In this document: positions 22,729 to 34,809 of the stretch, piece after piece
How the letters are laid out: each line of letters begins with the position of its first letter
Position numbering within the stretch: position 1 is the first letter of the stretch
From: Euryodendron excelsum
Lineage: Eukaryota; Streptophyta; Magnoliopsida; Ericales; Pentaphylacaceae
Direction of reading: 5' to 3'
NCBI GenBank assembly: GCA_033060915.1
Contig: CM065390.1
Span: 20,224,501 to 20,288,500, forward strand
Length of the DNA stretch: 64,000 bases
Position numbers and translations under genes: made by a program
The notes under the pieces: model-generated
Database searches by the model: none
Seen by the model: only the letters and a program-made list of their open reading frames with translations
What the model was told of the DNA's origin: nothing

Positions 22729-23431
22729 CAATATATCATATTGTCTCTCTAACTTTGTTTTAGATTTTAATGTCATCCCTCAACTTTTGTTTATTCTATT
22801 TAAGTTCTCTAACTTTTAAAAGTAAGTTAATGTGGTCCAATATTTTAAAATAAGTGAAAAAAGTTAAGGGTTAATTACATTATGATTCCCTCAACCATGC
22901 TTCAGTTTTATTTTACTGGCTAAAATAAAATTATTACATTTTCACTCCTAAACTATTATAATTTAATCTTGTGTTGTTATTGTTAATGAAAGAAATAAAT
23001 TGGAACCTCTAATAAAATAGAAGACATTTCTTGGTCTAATAGAATATAAGATATTTCTTGGTCTTTGGTTAACAAAAGTGCAGTTTCAAACATATCATTA
23101 ATATTAGCAAGGGCAATAATTGGTGGTCAACAAAAAACAAATTTTAGGGATAATTCAAGCTATTTTCTTAGGCATTTGAGGGGGTTTACAATGTTTTATA
23201 ACAATGAAGTTATTTTTTTTCTTTTCGTTCGATAGATTAATACACAATTTTTGCCAAACAAGACCTAATTTTAAATTTTAATCAGGTGAAAATGCAATGA
23301 TTTTTAGTTCAATGGAATAAAGAGATATTGAGTCATAGTTTAAGGATCACAGTGTAATTAACTCTAAATTTTCTTATATATTTTGAAATATTAGACCACA
23401 TTAATTTCATTTTAAAAGTCGGAGAACTTAA

Positions 23432-26400
23432 TGTAAGAACCCCATTTTTGCCCGCTCGGCAATCTCTGGCCCAACCGGATCCAGTTTTCAAACATCACAA
23501 TATATGCAAGCCCAAGACAGGTCTTTCAAACTCCAATCCAGTCAACTAGTAGCTTTCCAGACCTATGAGACCCAACTGAAGCTATAAACACTATCATGCC
23601 CCTAGGCATTCCAGGCAGCATTTTGAGACCGGGCGGTCTCGGGAACCAACGCCATCCAGGTAATTTCTCGAGATCGGGTAATCTCGGGGACCAACACTTT
23701 GTCAAATTTCAGACGGTTCACTTCTGGCGCCTGCTAGTCCGCCAATGTAGAATGTCCGTCATTTGATAGTTCTCCGAGACTAGGCATTCTTGAAGACCAA
23801 CACCACTCTCATAAGTAGCTTTCTGAGACTAAGCGTTCTTAAAAACCAACACCACACTATACATAGCTTTCTGAGACCGGGCGGTCTTAGGGAGCAAACA
23901 CTGCACATGTAGCTTTCTTAGATCGGGCGGTTTAGGGAACCAACATCTTGGTCAACACCGGGCTAGCAAAACCAACATCTTGGTTAACACCGGCGCCTGC
24001 TAGCCTGACTCGGTAAAAAATGACCAAACCTGCCCCTTGGGCCTCCAGGCACATCTTAAGAAAGTTCAAAATCCCTCAAGATGGAAAGTCCACATTTCCA
24101 AAGTGATACTAGACAGTTAGGCATACTCAACCCAGCATTCTGTCTAATTCCAGTCCCATTCTGGCTAACTCTTGTCAAAATGACCATTTTACCCTTAAAT
24201 GCCATAACCCAATACAAATCCCACCAAATAGTAGAAAAATATCTTAAGATCGTCCCTGAACGACTCGGCACACTTAACACAACACTTCGACCCGTTCTTG
24301 ACCTTTTCAAACGAGCCTGATTAAAATGACCATTTTGCCTCTGGCTAAACCAAATGTGCCCCAAAATTGCACCGGTCTTAGAATAGTGAATAGCAGGTCT
24401 TGTCATACACCCCTGTTTAACCTAAGGTGGACCTTACGACACTAAACACACCTGACTCAACGAAGGCCCCCTGTAGCATCTCGCAGATGCTCCGCCAAGA
24501 TTGCTTTTGCTCCCGATTCCTTGGTTATAATGCACCGTCAAACGACTTAAGAAATGCGTAAACTAGGGAATTCTCGAAAGCTCATTCATAAGATTTTCCA
24601 TCGATACGGCTCGATCAAAGAGATTGCTTTCCGAAGCTCCTCTTCGCATGGCTCAAAAACTGCTACTTTCAGCAACCCTTCTCCAAGATGGACTTTTTCT
24701 CCAATTTCCTGATTAAAATGCACCGTCAAACGACTTAAGAAATGCATAAATTAAGGAATTCCTAAAAGTATTTCTAGAGTACTTTCCATCGGTACAGTCC
24801 GATCGGAGAGATCGCTTCCCGAAGGCCTTGATCATGCGGCACACAAATAGCTACTTTTGAACCCCTACAGAGCGTATCACAGGCGCTCTGCAAAAATACA
24901 ATTTCATGCACACTTTCCGAGATGATATCTGACATTTTCAAACACCGTTCAGACCTTTTAAAAACTTAGAAGTTCACGAGAAACCTTAGGAGAACACCGT
25001 GGATGTAACTGATTCCTCCGAAACCTTTCCGGTTGGCACAATTATCGAGGTAAATTTTGAACGAACACACCCGACTACGGAGCGTATGTTATATGCACCC
25101 AAATTTTGATCAGATCGATCAAACTTCACTTAGCCTTTAAGATTTAGCCAGTACAGGGAGTGGCACGTGGCTTTCATTATGTGGAACAGTATCGGTGCAT
25201 ATAGTATATGCGCCTGTAGCACAGGTGCATGTCCTACATGAGCCAATATCCAAAATTTTTTCTATAAATACAGGCCTCCCCCTTTGCATATTCAAGAATC
25301 AAAAACTGCTGCGAAACTCTGCACAAATAGCTCCAGAAATTCGAAACCTTCTATATACTCCTCTCTCCAAACACTTAGGTTATAGTTTACCTCACTCTAA
25401 CCCATACACCTCACTTACAAGGCCCTCCATGCCATAGAAAGCCTCATTCTAGCCCCTTCCAAGTCCATCCAAGATCAAGTTCAAGCATCTATTAAAGTTT
25501 GAGAGTGTTTGAAGGCAAAATGTGGTATTTCCTTTTATATTTTTGTCTTTCCCCACTCCTCTCTTCTCCCTCCTAGTCTATTTGGGCTATTCTCTATTTT
25601 AATCCTCATCTTCTACCCCTCATTCTCGGATGCTTAGGACACGAGAGCTCTTTGCTCTTGCCTAGAGGGAAGCTAGTGAGCGCCATTGTGTAGGGGATCT
25701 CTCACAAGCCTACTTTAAGATGGTATGGCCTTCGAGCATCTTGATTATGTGGTGTAGCCTAAAGCTTTGTATGAATTCATGACCCCCTTGCATATGGTTA
25801 TCTTGTTCATGTTTTATGTGCTTAGCTTTATTTTCATATTTATAAACATGTTTTCCAAAACTTACACTATTCTCATTTCCATGCCATTTCCAAGCTCAAT
25901 ATTCTTTTCAAAGTGGTTCAAAGTGTTGGTCCCTTGAAGTTTAGAACGAGACTCTAAGAAATCATGCCTTAGAAAATCTCCTCATCAACCCCTAACCCAT
26001 ATTTTTACACCCTTGCATTCCACCTTGCATAAAAATGGTTTTCAAACTCTCTAATTCCCAACGTTTCTGTTCTCTCAAGTTTGGTGGTTGGAATGGCCCC
26101 ATAGAACCCTCTCTTGACTGGTATTCCTTTTATATTGGCCATACGAATCCTAAATTGTTACGATGGTTCCCTTCTTTTTTTATTCTTGTACAAAAGTGAT
26201 TTTCAAACTCATTGATCTCTAAGGTTTTTATTCTCTCAAGCTTAATGGTTAGAATGGCCCCATGGAACCCTCTCTTGAGTAGACTTCCTTTACATTGACC
26301 ATAGGAATCTTAACTTGTTAGAATGGTTTTCTTTAAAAATGGTTTTCAAAATCTTCTTCTCAAAAATGGTTTTCAAAAGTTCATTCTCTTCATCCTTATA

Positions 26401-28365
26401 TCAAAAATGGTTTTTCAAAAAGTTGTCATTATTGTGTAGCTTTCAAAGTTCCTACTCTTTTCAAGATAAAGGTTATAATAGTCCTTAGGGAAACCTTATT
26501 TGGAATGGTTTTCAAACATCAAACATATAAACGATATACTTGACTAGAGTCAATTTTTATAAAAATGATCTTCAAAAGGGTTGTCAGCCAAAATCCTTTG
26601 CATAACATAATTTGTTTTCCGAAATTCTTTTAAAAAATGCATAAAACTACCATTCAAAACCATTTTCCAATCTAACCCTAGATTAACTTGACCTTAGTTA
26701 TCCAACCATAGGTTAACCTAACCCTAGTTAGTTAACCCTAGTTAAATCTAATCCTAGGTTAACCTAACCCAAGTCAGTTAACCCTAGTTCAATCCAACCC
26801 TAGGTAAACTTGACCCTAGTTGTCCAGCCCTAGGTTAATCCAACCCTAGTTAGTTAATCCTATGTCACCTTAACTTTAGGTCAACCTAACTCTAATTAGT
26901 TAACCCTAGGTCAATCTAACGCAAGCTAGCTAACCCTAGGTTACCTTAACCCTATGTCAACCTAACACAAGTTAGTTAACCTTAGGCCACTCCTAACCTT
27001 CGACCAACCCAAACTAGGTTAGTATGCTTCAAGGTTTCAACTCAAGGACCCCTTTTGAAATGTTTTTTTAATTTAAAACTTTTCTCATAACTCATTTTTT
27101 AAAAACCTCCTACTCTCTCGAGATTTCAAAAATTAACTCCATAAATTTTTCAAATACTCCTACACTTTATCTTTAAATTATTTCCAAAAATATTTTCAAC
27201 AACTCACAACCCTAAGGTGTCCCTACCCCTTTTATGGTTAGGGATTCCAAGGGAAGGTGATACATTAAGTACAACCTTTAATGTTGTCCATTTTAGGGTT
27301 CCAAAGGCTTAGATGTTTTCAAAAACCACTTTCAAAAAGCTTTTTTGAAAAAATGTTCACGAGAGTGTTTCCAATCCCAAACCCTACCTCCATAGTCTTC
27401 AAAATATATTCAAAACTCTCTTGAGTTACCCTAAAGTGCATCCAAAACACCCTTAAGTTGTCCTTAAAAACATTTCAAAACACTTCAAAACCTCATTTAA
27501 AGAGCATTTTTAAAAAACCTTCAAGTTCTATTCCAAAAACACTCCAACATCTGACTTTAAATGAAAACTCTCAAGTTCTTTTTTTTCAAAGACCTCAAAG
27601 CGTCTTCAAACATTCCAAAGGCCCTAATGTGCCTATTTTCCATTGGGCTCTTGCTCGAACTACGAATGACCTAATTCTTGTCAAATAAAATACGTAGACA
27701 ACCTAAAATGGTGCGGTCATAACTTTTATTTCAACTCAAGTCCTTTTTTCAAAACTCTCTATCAATTCAAGATCCCTATTTCAAACTCCTACAAAACTTC
27801 TAAGCTTTCAAATATCTTTCTCAAAACTTGCATCATGCATCTAAAAAGTGATGACTAAACCTCGTTTTTAAATTTCTAAAGTGGATATTAAATGGATAAT
27901 GGTAATTGGTTATTCTAGTGAGTGAATAAAAGGATGATTAGACATGTAGGTACCGAAAGGGTGAGGTAGGGTGATGATCTTAGGATATCTTCCCTACACG
28001 TAACCAACCCCCGGACCCTAAATTTCTGTTTTCGAAAGACCAAAATGGAGTTATTTTCAAAAAGAGCTTAAACATTTTCAAAGGTTGCCAAACAACCTAT
28101 TTTCTTGAGAACCCTTTCTTGAGGAAGTTTTTAAAACATTTTCAAAAACCTTAAGTTTAATATTCAGATTATACTTAGCTTTAGGTGACCTTACTCACCT
28201 TAATCAAGTTAAGTGGTGACTCCTATTTTTCTAAAAACCCTTAATTGGACCAATTTCAAGTTCAAACTTAGTCGCACTCGTCCCTCTAATATGATGAGTT
28301 CTAATGACAGAGTTTTGTGCTTTTTTACGAGCCTAAAGACTTGGTTAAAAAATTGGGGCGTGCCA
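23432..28365 (+). repeat. Giant solo LTR A, 4934 bp (Tat/Ogre-like)
   Basis: Begins TGTAAGAACCCCATTTTTGC and ends GGGGCGTGCCA. It has a 5-bp duplication CTTAA on both sides (23427-23431, 28366-28370), and the host inverted repeat reads through it. A TATA box TCTATAAATACAG lies near 25260. Then come a G-poor, CAAAA/TTTTC-rich tract, a CCCTAGTTAA-type tract (26690-27000) and conserved 3' blocks (27656-28300). No coding capacity. Multi-kilobase LTRs are known in Ogre-type Tat elements, so the lineage is inferred from size, TG..CA ends and the polypurine tract of copy D2. Confidence 0.85.
28276..28299 (+). promoter_or_regulatory. Conserved LTR 3' hairpin, copy A
   Basis: ACTCGTCCC-TCTAAT-ATGATGAGT; seven of nine stem positions can pair (one G-T). 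It ends 66 nt before the LTR end. Equivalent hairpins lie at 35950, 49656, 55417 and 57814. Confidence 0.6.
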
Positions 28366-28630
28366 CTTAAATAGAAGAAACAAAAATTTGGGGATGACAT
28401 TAAAAAATGAGGCAAAGTTGGAAGGACAAAATAATTATTTTCTCAAAATAAAAAAAAAATAATTTGAATTTTTGGGTGGATGGTTCACATGTAGCATTAC
28501 TTGACGAGATTAGCTAGAACAGACATCCTCAATGTCATTATGGAGCTATGCCTCCGTCCTAGGAGGTTTATTAACTTATAGGGTTATTCCCTGATTCTAA
28601 ACCCTCAAATGTACTTACGAGGGGTGCTCC

Positions 28631-28749
28631 CTACAGTCGAGCCTGTTCACTAGGCGCCGGCTAATGTACACCGGGGTCCATCAGAAGTTAGTGGGAACCC
28701 ACTGAGGTGTACCCATCAGCTGGTGCCTATTGAACAGGAGCAACTGTAG
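28631..28749. repeat. 119-bp foldback palindrome
   Basis: CTACAGTCGAGCCTGTTCA..TAGGCGCCGGCT pairs with AGCTGGTGCCTATTGAACAG..CAACTGTAG across a short centre that also pairs TGTACACC with GGTGTACC. It looks like a small MITE; its family was not recognised. Confidence 0.65.
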
Positions 28750-30427
28750 ATAACAATCTCCATGTACTTATTTCAAGCAGTTGCATATCCTCACCATACA
28801 TACGTATACAGTGTAGTCTCTGCAATGTGGAGTGAAAATTGCTTGAAACCAAGTAACGTCTGTAAGCTACTATGTTCAAAATTGTTTTCTTGTTAACAGT
28901 TAGGTTGCAATTTTCCTGGTGCTGTCTGTGAGGACCTTGCTTTGTTGGTGGAGATGGCATCACTTTTTACTTCCATGGCCGTAAAGATCAAGACTTTAGC
29001 CTATTTCAGATACCATATTCCATGCCTTATTACTTTAAAAACTAATCCTAGACCTAGGGATCTTCGAATTCATGATGAATTTGGAATTTCAAGCTCCATT
29101 GAAATTGTCAAAAATCATGGTTCCGTTCTTTTATTAAAATGGGAGAACCCTTGCAATTGAGCTTTTTAAATTTTTCAACTTATTTGATTGGATGTTATTT
29201 GGATTTTGTAATAATTTGACTTTATTTATTCACAAAATTGAGAAGTACTTAATTAAACATTTGTTGTTTAATCAACGTTCTAACATTATTCTATCAAAAA
29301 TACGTACGAAACAATAGTTTCATAACGTGTTTAAGTCATATTGGTTGAGTATTCTGTAGCTTACACTTCGTTTAGATAGGCAGTAAATGCTTAAAATTTC
29401 CAAACCTTGGGAAAGGCATGGTTACATTGCAAGGCTCAAAAGTGGAGCAAATATTACTTCTTAACGAGTGACCTTAGACACATATTACCAAAGCCAATAC
29501 TAATATAAATTAATACAAATAAAGTAGCCTTATTATTAGGGCATTTTTTTTTTTTTTTTACTTTTGACGGCGTAATATAAAGTTGTCTAACATTTTTAAT
29601 TAAAACTCACAGGACTAAAAAATTTAAATAATTGTCCACTGTCCGACTGAAAACATAAAAACTAAGCAAAATGTTAAACATATCTAAAGCCCTTTTCTCA
29701 CATATGTAGGACCCACAAATGTGAGAGAGGGAGCTTTAGATCCAAATCAAAAAAGGTTGTCGACTTTTTAATTCCTTAAAGTAATAAAACAGAGGCCCCT
29801 AAACCTGGAATTTAGTTTTGAGGGCTAATAGCAAAATTTATTCTAAAAACAACTAGAAATATATAAGGATGATACTATTAGGAGATACGTTTTTGCTTTT
29901 GAATAGATGTACATTTTTGGGAAATGGATGGTGCTATAGCTAAATGGCTTTTGAATGGTTGTGCATTTTGGTACTTACGTTTGTTTTTTTTTTTTTTTTG
30001 GGTACTTAAATAGTCATGAATTGCTCTAACAACAAAAGTACTCTAACTATACAAGTACTGTTGCAATAAATAGAATCAGTAATATATATAATTTCATGAG
30101 AACAATGTTTTTTTTTTTTTTTTTTTCATGAGAACCTTGTCAATTACAAACTGCTAGATATTACATTTCAATCATTGTTAAGCTTTTATTAAATCTGACA
30201 AAAACCCCAGAAACTAATATCTTTGATCTAGAAATTACAAACCTTGATTAAAGTTTGGCATGCAAAACTTTAAAAAGTCTAGAATAGAACTTTTCTTTAA
30301 TATTTTTTTTATTATCTTTTTTATTTTTATTTTATGTCCATCCAATATAGGTAGAGCCAGCATGCTACTCTTCCAAGAAATTAATGCCATCCCACATGCA
30401 AACAATGCCACATTGCTTCGAGGTGAT
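28750..30427. other. Intergenic DNA, no supported gene
   Basis: A 72-codon plus frame at 28942-29160 has no recognisable domain. T runs occur at about 29547, 29987 and 30109. Confidence 0.35.
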
Positions 30428-30432
30428 ATGTA

Positions 30433-31067
30433 TGTTAGATGAATTTGCGTAAAAACACATCTTATAATTCGGAATAATCCAAATAAATCACAACTTAAGA
30501 ATAAATCAAATTATACTATAATAGTATTAACTTGATAAATAATAAAACATAATTAAAGGAAAACAGAAAAGCTAGCCTATGAGAATTGAGAGGTATGATA
30601 TCACTGTCTTAAAGTAACTGTACCTCCTAACGTGAAGGTACAATCAGACATCAGTTGCTCTAAGATTCAACCCAACTTGCTCACATCTTATCTCTTCGGA
30701 AGTCATGTCTGCTGGAAGAACAATGAACCAACCCAATCGCCATTGCCCATAAAACATAATATAAAATATATAAAGAAGATGGTAGGATATATCTTTGTAT
30801 CTGAAGTATGTATCTCTATTATATCACCTTTGTATATATATCAAAACATGTCAAGTATGAGCCTTATATAAGCTTAAAAAGCTAGCCATTATGGCTATTA
30901 AAATTCCCAATAAATCACTATTAAGTTTTGTAACGGCTTAACATAAATCATGTAATAAATTTAGAAATAAACTCTATAATAAATTTTATCATAAAACTTG
31001 AAACCGACTAATTAAGTAATAAAAATAAAGTTTTGAAATTTAAGAAAATAATAATTTTATCCTACCA
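30433..31067 (-). repeat. N1 left (3') LTR, 635 bp
   Basis: Plus-strand text begins TGTTAGATGAATTTG and ends TTTTATCCTACCA. It is co-linear with 57037-62777 apart from the two insertions there, at roughly 88-90 percent identity by eye. The left flank is ATGTA. Confidence 0.85.
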
Positions 31068-33732
31068 ATCCCCCACAAATTTCAAAACTTTAAATAAATA
31101 TAATATGTTTGGGCAACCTTAATACTGTGCAATAGGTGTAGGTATCTTTTAGATTTAAACCTTACTTAGTGTTAACAGTTTTTCTCTAAAGAATCATAGT
31201 GAGACTACATCTTGAATTAGACCCTTTAAGTCAGAGTTCAACGTGTTACACACACAGTACCGACCATTAGATATGTTCGCGAGTTAGTGCTATTATGGTC
31301 ATGCACCGATCTTGATTCTCATGAGAATTACTAGAGAACAACTCAATTCTCATAGTTGTGGCCTCACAACGGCTCTCACTTAGGTGAGTCCTCAAAGGAT
31401 ACATGTGACGAGAATACCCTGCAAAAGTTTGCCCACCTTGAACTCATCTAGGGTAATACCCTTCCTTAACGTTTACATTTCTATATCACAAATGCCTTAG
31501 GAATGAGCAAGAGAATATCTTTCGTATCTTTTAATGTAATGGTGCTGTGTATGAGTCATGTAGTATGGATTGTTGATACCTGTTGAACTTTCTTCATTGG
31601 GTCCCCAATCATAGAAGACGGGTTACTTTCCTAAATGACTCCTTGTGAGCTAAGGCTCATCCCGTTCAGACATATATAAAGGATTTAGATTTACGCGCCA
31701 GTCCATAAAAAATATCTACGTTGAGAAAAACTCAATAATGATGCCACATGTCGACTTGCTAATATGCTTAGAGCAATAAATAAATATAATTAGTTCTTGC
31801 TAGATTCATAGAAGCCATAGATATTAGTGCTCCCACATAAATATGCATATAGAAAACCACTTAATACCGACATAGAAGAAATTGACTTCTTCTTGCTAGA
31901 TCCAAAGAAGCCATAGAAATGTCTGCTCTCATATAGATATACTTTGAGAAAACCATTTGAACACCATAATAATAATACTTTTTCTTGAGTAATAAGAGAT
32001 ATAAAGAAAACCAGTGTTGAGCTTAGTCTTGGAGAAACCCACTGATAGAGAATATAATATATCATGAAGAGATCATTCAAATATCATGCATGGAAGTTTC
32101 TAATAGAGAAATCCCAGTCTTCTTCAGCAACCAATAAGAGATATGAAAGCATTGAGCAAACTCTCACAGTATCATAGAAATCCCTGTTTCCTTGAGTAAA
32201 ATAATATACCATGACGAAATTCATTATCCAATCCATAAAAGCAACCGATAGAGAAATCTCGGTCACGAAGAAAACCCAGCACTATCGATTCCCCAGTGCC
32301 ATATCAGGATATATATATATATATATATATGCAGTACATAAGCACACCAAGAGATAATTATAAAAGAACCCATGTGCAATATTTGAGCTCCCATCCCAGT
32401 CATTCCTTTGTAATGATGTTATGAATGGTGTGGATATATCTCAAGCTCCTGTGAGAATATTTCAAGTAAAAATCTCTTAACACATTCACAAGATTAGTAT
32501 CATCTCCCACAATAAAATATTTGTTTAAGATTTAAAAATCAAAGCTACAAAAGATATAACTTGCATATTTATAAAAACAGGAACAACCCCCACATTTCAT
32601 GACATCTAAATTTATGCAGAATTGATTGCAGAATCTGTGCAAACTAGAGGCATTGTTATCATATACAATAGTGCAGGTAAGAAACCAACTCAATTGAAGA
32701 TGTCAAATTCCCACTCAAATAACCAACTAATCTCCACAGAACCTTCACATCTCAATTCAGGATCTGGGACTGCAATAGCTTTAAACCCGTTCCAAGTTTC
32801 TATTTTTATAGTCTATTTTCCTACATCTGCTCTGGTGATAGAAAATGAAAAACAACAATATACTGGACCCAAGACAATGAAACTACCGTGTGAATAGTTG
32901 AGGCTCAGAAGACGAAGAATTTATTAAAATAATAATTTCTTCAAACAAGCACCTGATAAAAGGTCACAGGCATATTGTAATCTATAGAATGATCACTGCA
33001 CATATTAGACATTATTTACATTACAAAAGCTTTACACAGAAGGTAATCTAGTACAATCAGTTAAATCAAACATTCAACCAACGACACTTGCCTCTATAAA
33101 CCCATGACAGTCACAAAAATATACGTATAGCTAACAGAAGATAAATTCTTTTCATGCACATTCTCAAGTTCTAAACTTAAATCTGAATTTTCAAACATCA
33201 TCTTTTGAGTCTCTTTCCACAAATTCAAGATGCCTAACCTTTCTAGATGTCACTTTTCCTTTCCAATCCAAAAACTATTTTTTTATTTTATTTTATATTA
33301 AACAGAAATCTGTTAATATTTCACACTTGCAAAAATATATTTTCACAGAACACTTTCCAGACTTGTTTATATGAACAAAAGAAAAAACTGTTTTCCTTTT
33401 TATATTGACTCATATATCTATACAAGCTAATTCTTTTACATCTATATGAGCATGTTGAAGGAACCAAAGAAGTTAAACCAGTTCTAACCTTACAAGATAC
33501 AAAGGAAATAAACGGGCAGTATTATTTAATAGATAGTGAAATCAAATACACACGCAAGAGATAAATGGCTAATAACCTTTAAACAGTTTTGTCTTGATAC
33601 AAATCCAACCAAATGGCTCATGGAGATCAACGGCCCTTATAATATTAATAAAACAACCAATAGAAATAGATGAAATTTCAATGGCCAATTATACCCAATA
33701 ATGATATGCAAACATATTAACGATACTTTGAC
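31068..33732 (-). other. N1 interior, left part, non-coding
   Basis: Starts with CCCCCAC, the complement of a polypurine tract. Contains two similar stretches with TTGCTAGAT(T/C)CA(T/A)AGAAGCCATAGA (about 31797 and 31894) and an (AT)11 tract (32309-32330). Minus-strand frames at 31790-32080 and 32084-32266 lack recognisable domains. I see no gag or pol motif. Confidence 0.5.
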
Positions 33733-33737
33733 TAGTC

Positions 33738-34737
33738 TGTAAGGTTATGTAATTGGCTAAATTTTGTACCAAGTTTTGTTTGATATAATTTGGGGAATTG
33801 GGTTATCAATCACAAGCATTCGGAAATGATTTGAAGTTTATTTATGCAAGCTCGTACTAAGAGAGACTTGTATGATACATATTGGTTGATGAAGGGGATT
33901 TCGAGGGATGTCGATGGATTTTGAGAGATCTCGAGGGCAAAAAACAATACGCTGGTTGCAAAACAAGACCTCGTGAGATCCTCGAGGGATGTCATGGGAT
34001 GTTGAGGGCAAAAGCAGTGGGCATGACTTTGCGGGATCCTCGCGGGATGTTAAGGGTTGCCGAGGGCAAAAATAGTGAGCATGCCAAAATCTGGGTTTGA
34101 GCTCGCGGGTTCTCGAGCGATTGAATTGCAGCTCACGGGATCCTTGTGGGTTCTTGTGGGATCGAGCTATACTAAATCTGGATTCTTAGGAATCATGCTG
34201 CTAGGGTGTTTGCACCCATTTAAAGCCCAGCACACTTCTCCAGACTTGATCTGAGCCACCACTATTAAAAAGACCTTGAGAGAAGTATTTCCAATCTTTC
34301 AAAAAGCTCAGAAACGTGTCTTAGCAACAATTTTCTTTAACCCAATTGAAGAGATCGAGAGTTTTGAAGGAGTTCAAGGTGTGAAATCTGTTTTAAGGGG
34401 ATTTGAATGGTGGTCAAGCACGGAGACAAGGAATCATGGATACGAGCAAGATCTAGACAATCATTAGATCAAGGCGTTGATAGGTTTTGATTGTAAAGAG
34501 TCTTGTAACCATCTAAACTATAAGTTAAAGTGCATGATCTTTGTCCAGTAAAGGGAACACGTGATTTTTCTCCCATTTAAGGGTTTTCACGGCAAAAGGC
34601 TGGTGTGGTCTTAATTGAATGGTTTGTTTTTTATTTTGTTTTGGATTGTACAATATTGCTCATAGTCATTACATCTTGACCTAATATTGTGGAGTTTTGT
34701 CTCTTGGGCAAAACATAGACAAATGCTAGGTTTTTCA
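33738..34737 (+). repeat. 5' LTR of the Sirevirus-like element, 1000 bp
   Basis: TGTAAGGTTATG ... GCTAGGTTTTTCA. The U3 part has imperfect direct repeats built on CTCGAGGGATGTC and GAGGGCAAAA.CAGTG (about 33900-34080), rich in CpG. It matches 55625-56626 over its whole length at roughly 88-90 percent by eye, so the insertion is old. Confidence 0.88.
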
Positions 34738-34739
34738 AT

Positions 34740-34751
34740 TGGTATCAGAGC
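34740..34751 (+). other. Primer-binding site, initiator tRNA-Met type
   Basis: TGGTATCAGAGC, two bases after the LTR end; the standard Ty1/copia primer site. Confidence 0.9.
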
Positions 34752-34809
34752 GGGACACTTAAAATCATTTTTTATTTTCTAAAGAGTGAGATCTTGATTG
34801 CATGTGTCT

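Larger units (their letters stand above)
22729..28440. mobile_element. Long inverted-repeat element split by solo LTR A
   Basis: The left arm (22735-22910: GTAAACAATATATCATATTG, TTTAAGTTCTCTAACTTTT, GGTTAATTACATTATGATTC) pairs with the right arm at 23335-23431. The pairing continues after the solo LTR at 28366-28440 (CTTAAATAGAAGAAAC, GGGGATGACATTAAAAA). Arms of roughly 170-190 bp at about 80-85 percent pairing. The net element is about 0.75 kb and non-coding. Confidence 0.72.

Noticed and set aside
26690..27000. AACCCTAG/TTAACCCTAG words resembling plant telomere repeats (CCCTAAA)
   Set aside because: Units are irregular, mostly CCTAGTTAA or CCTAGGTTAA, and lie within solo LTR A at the same place as shorter GTTAGGGTT runs in copies B, C and E. 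It is LTR low-complexity sequence, not an interstitial telomere.
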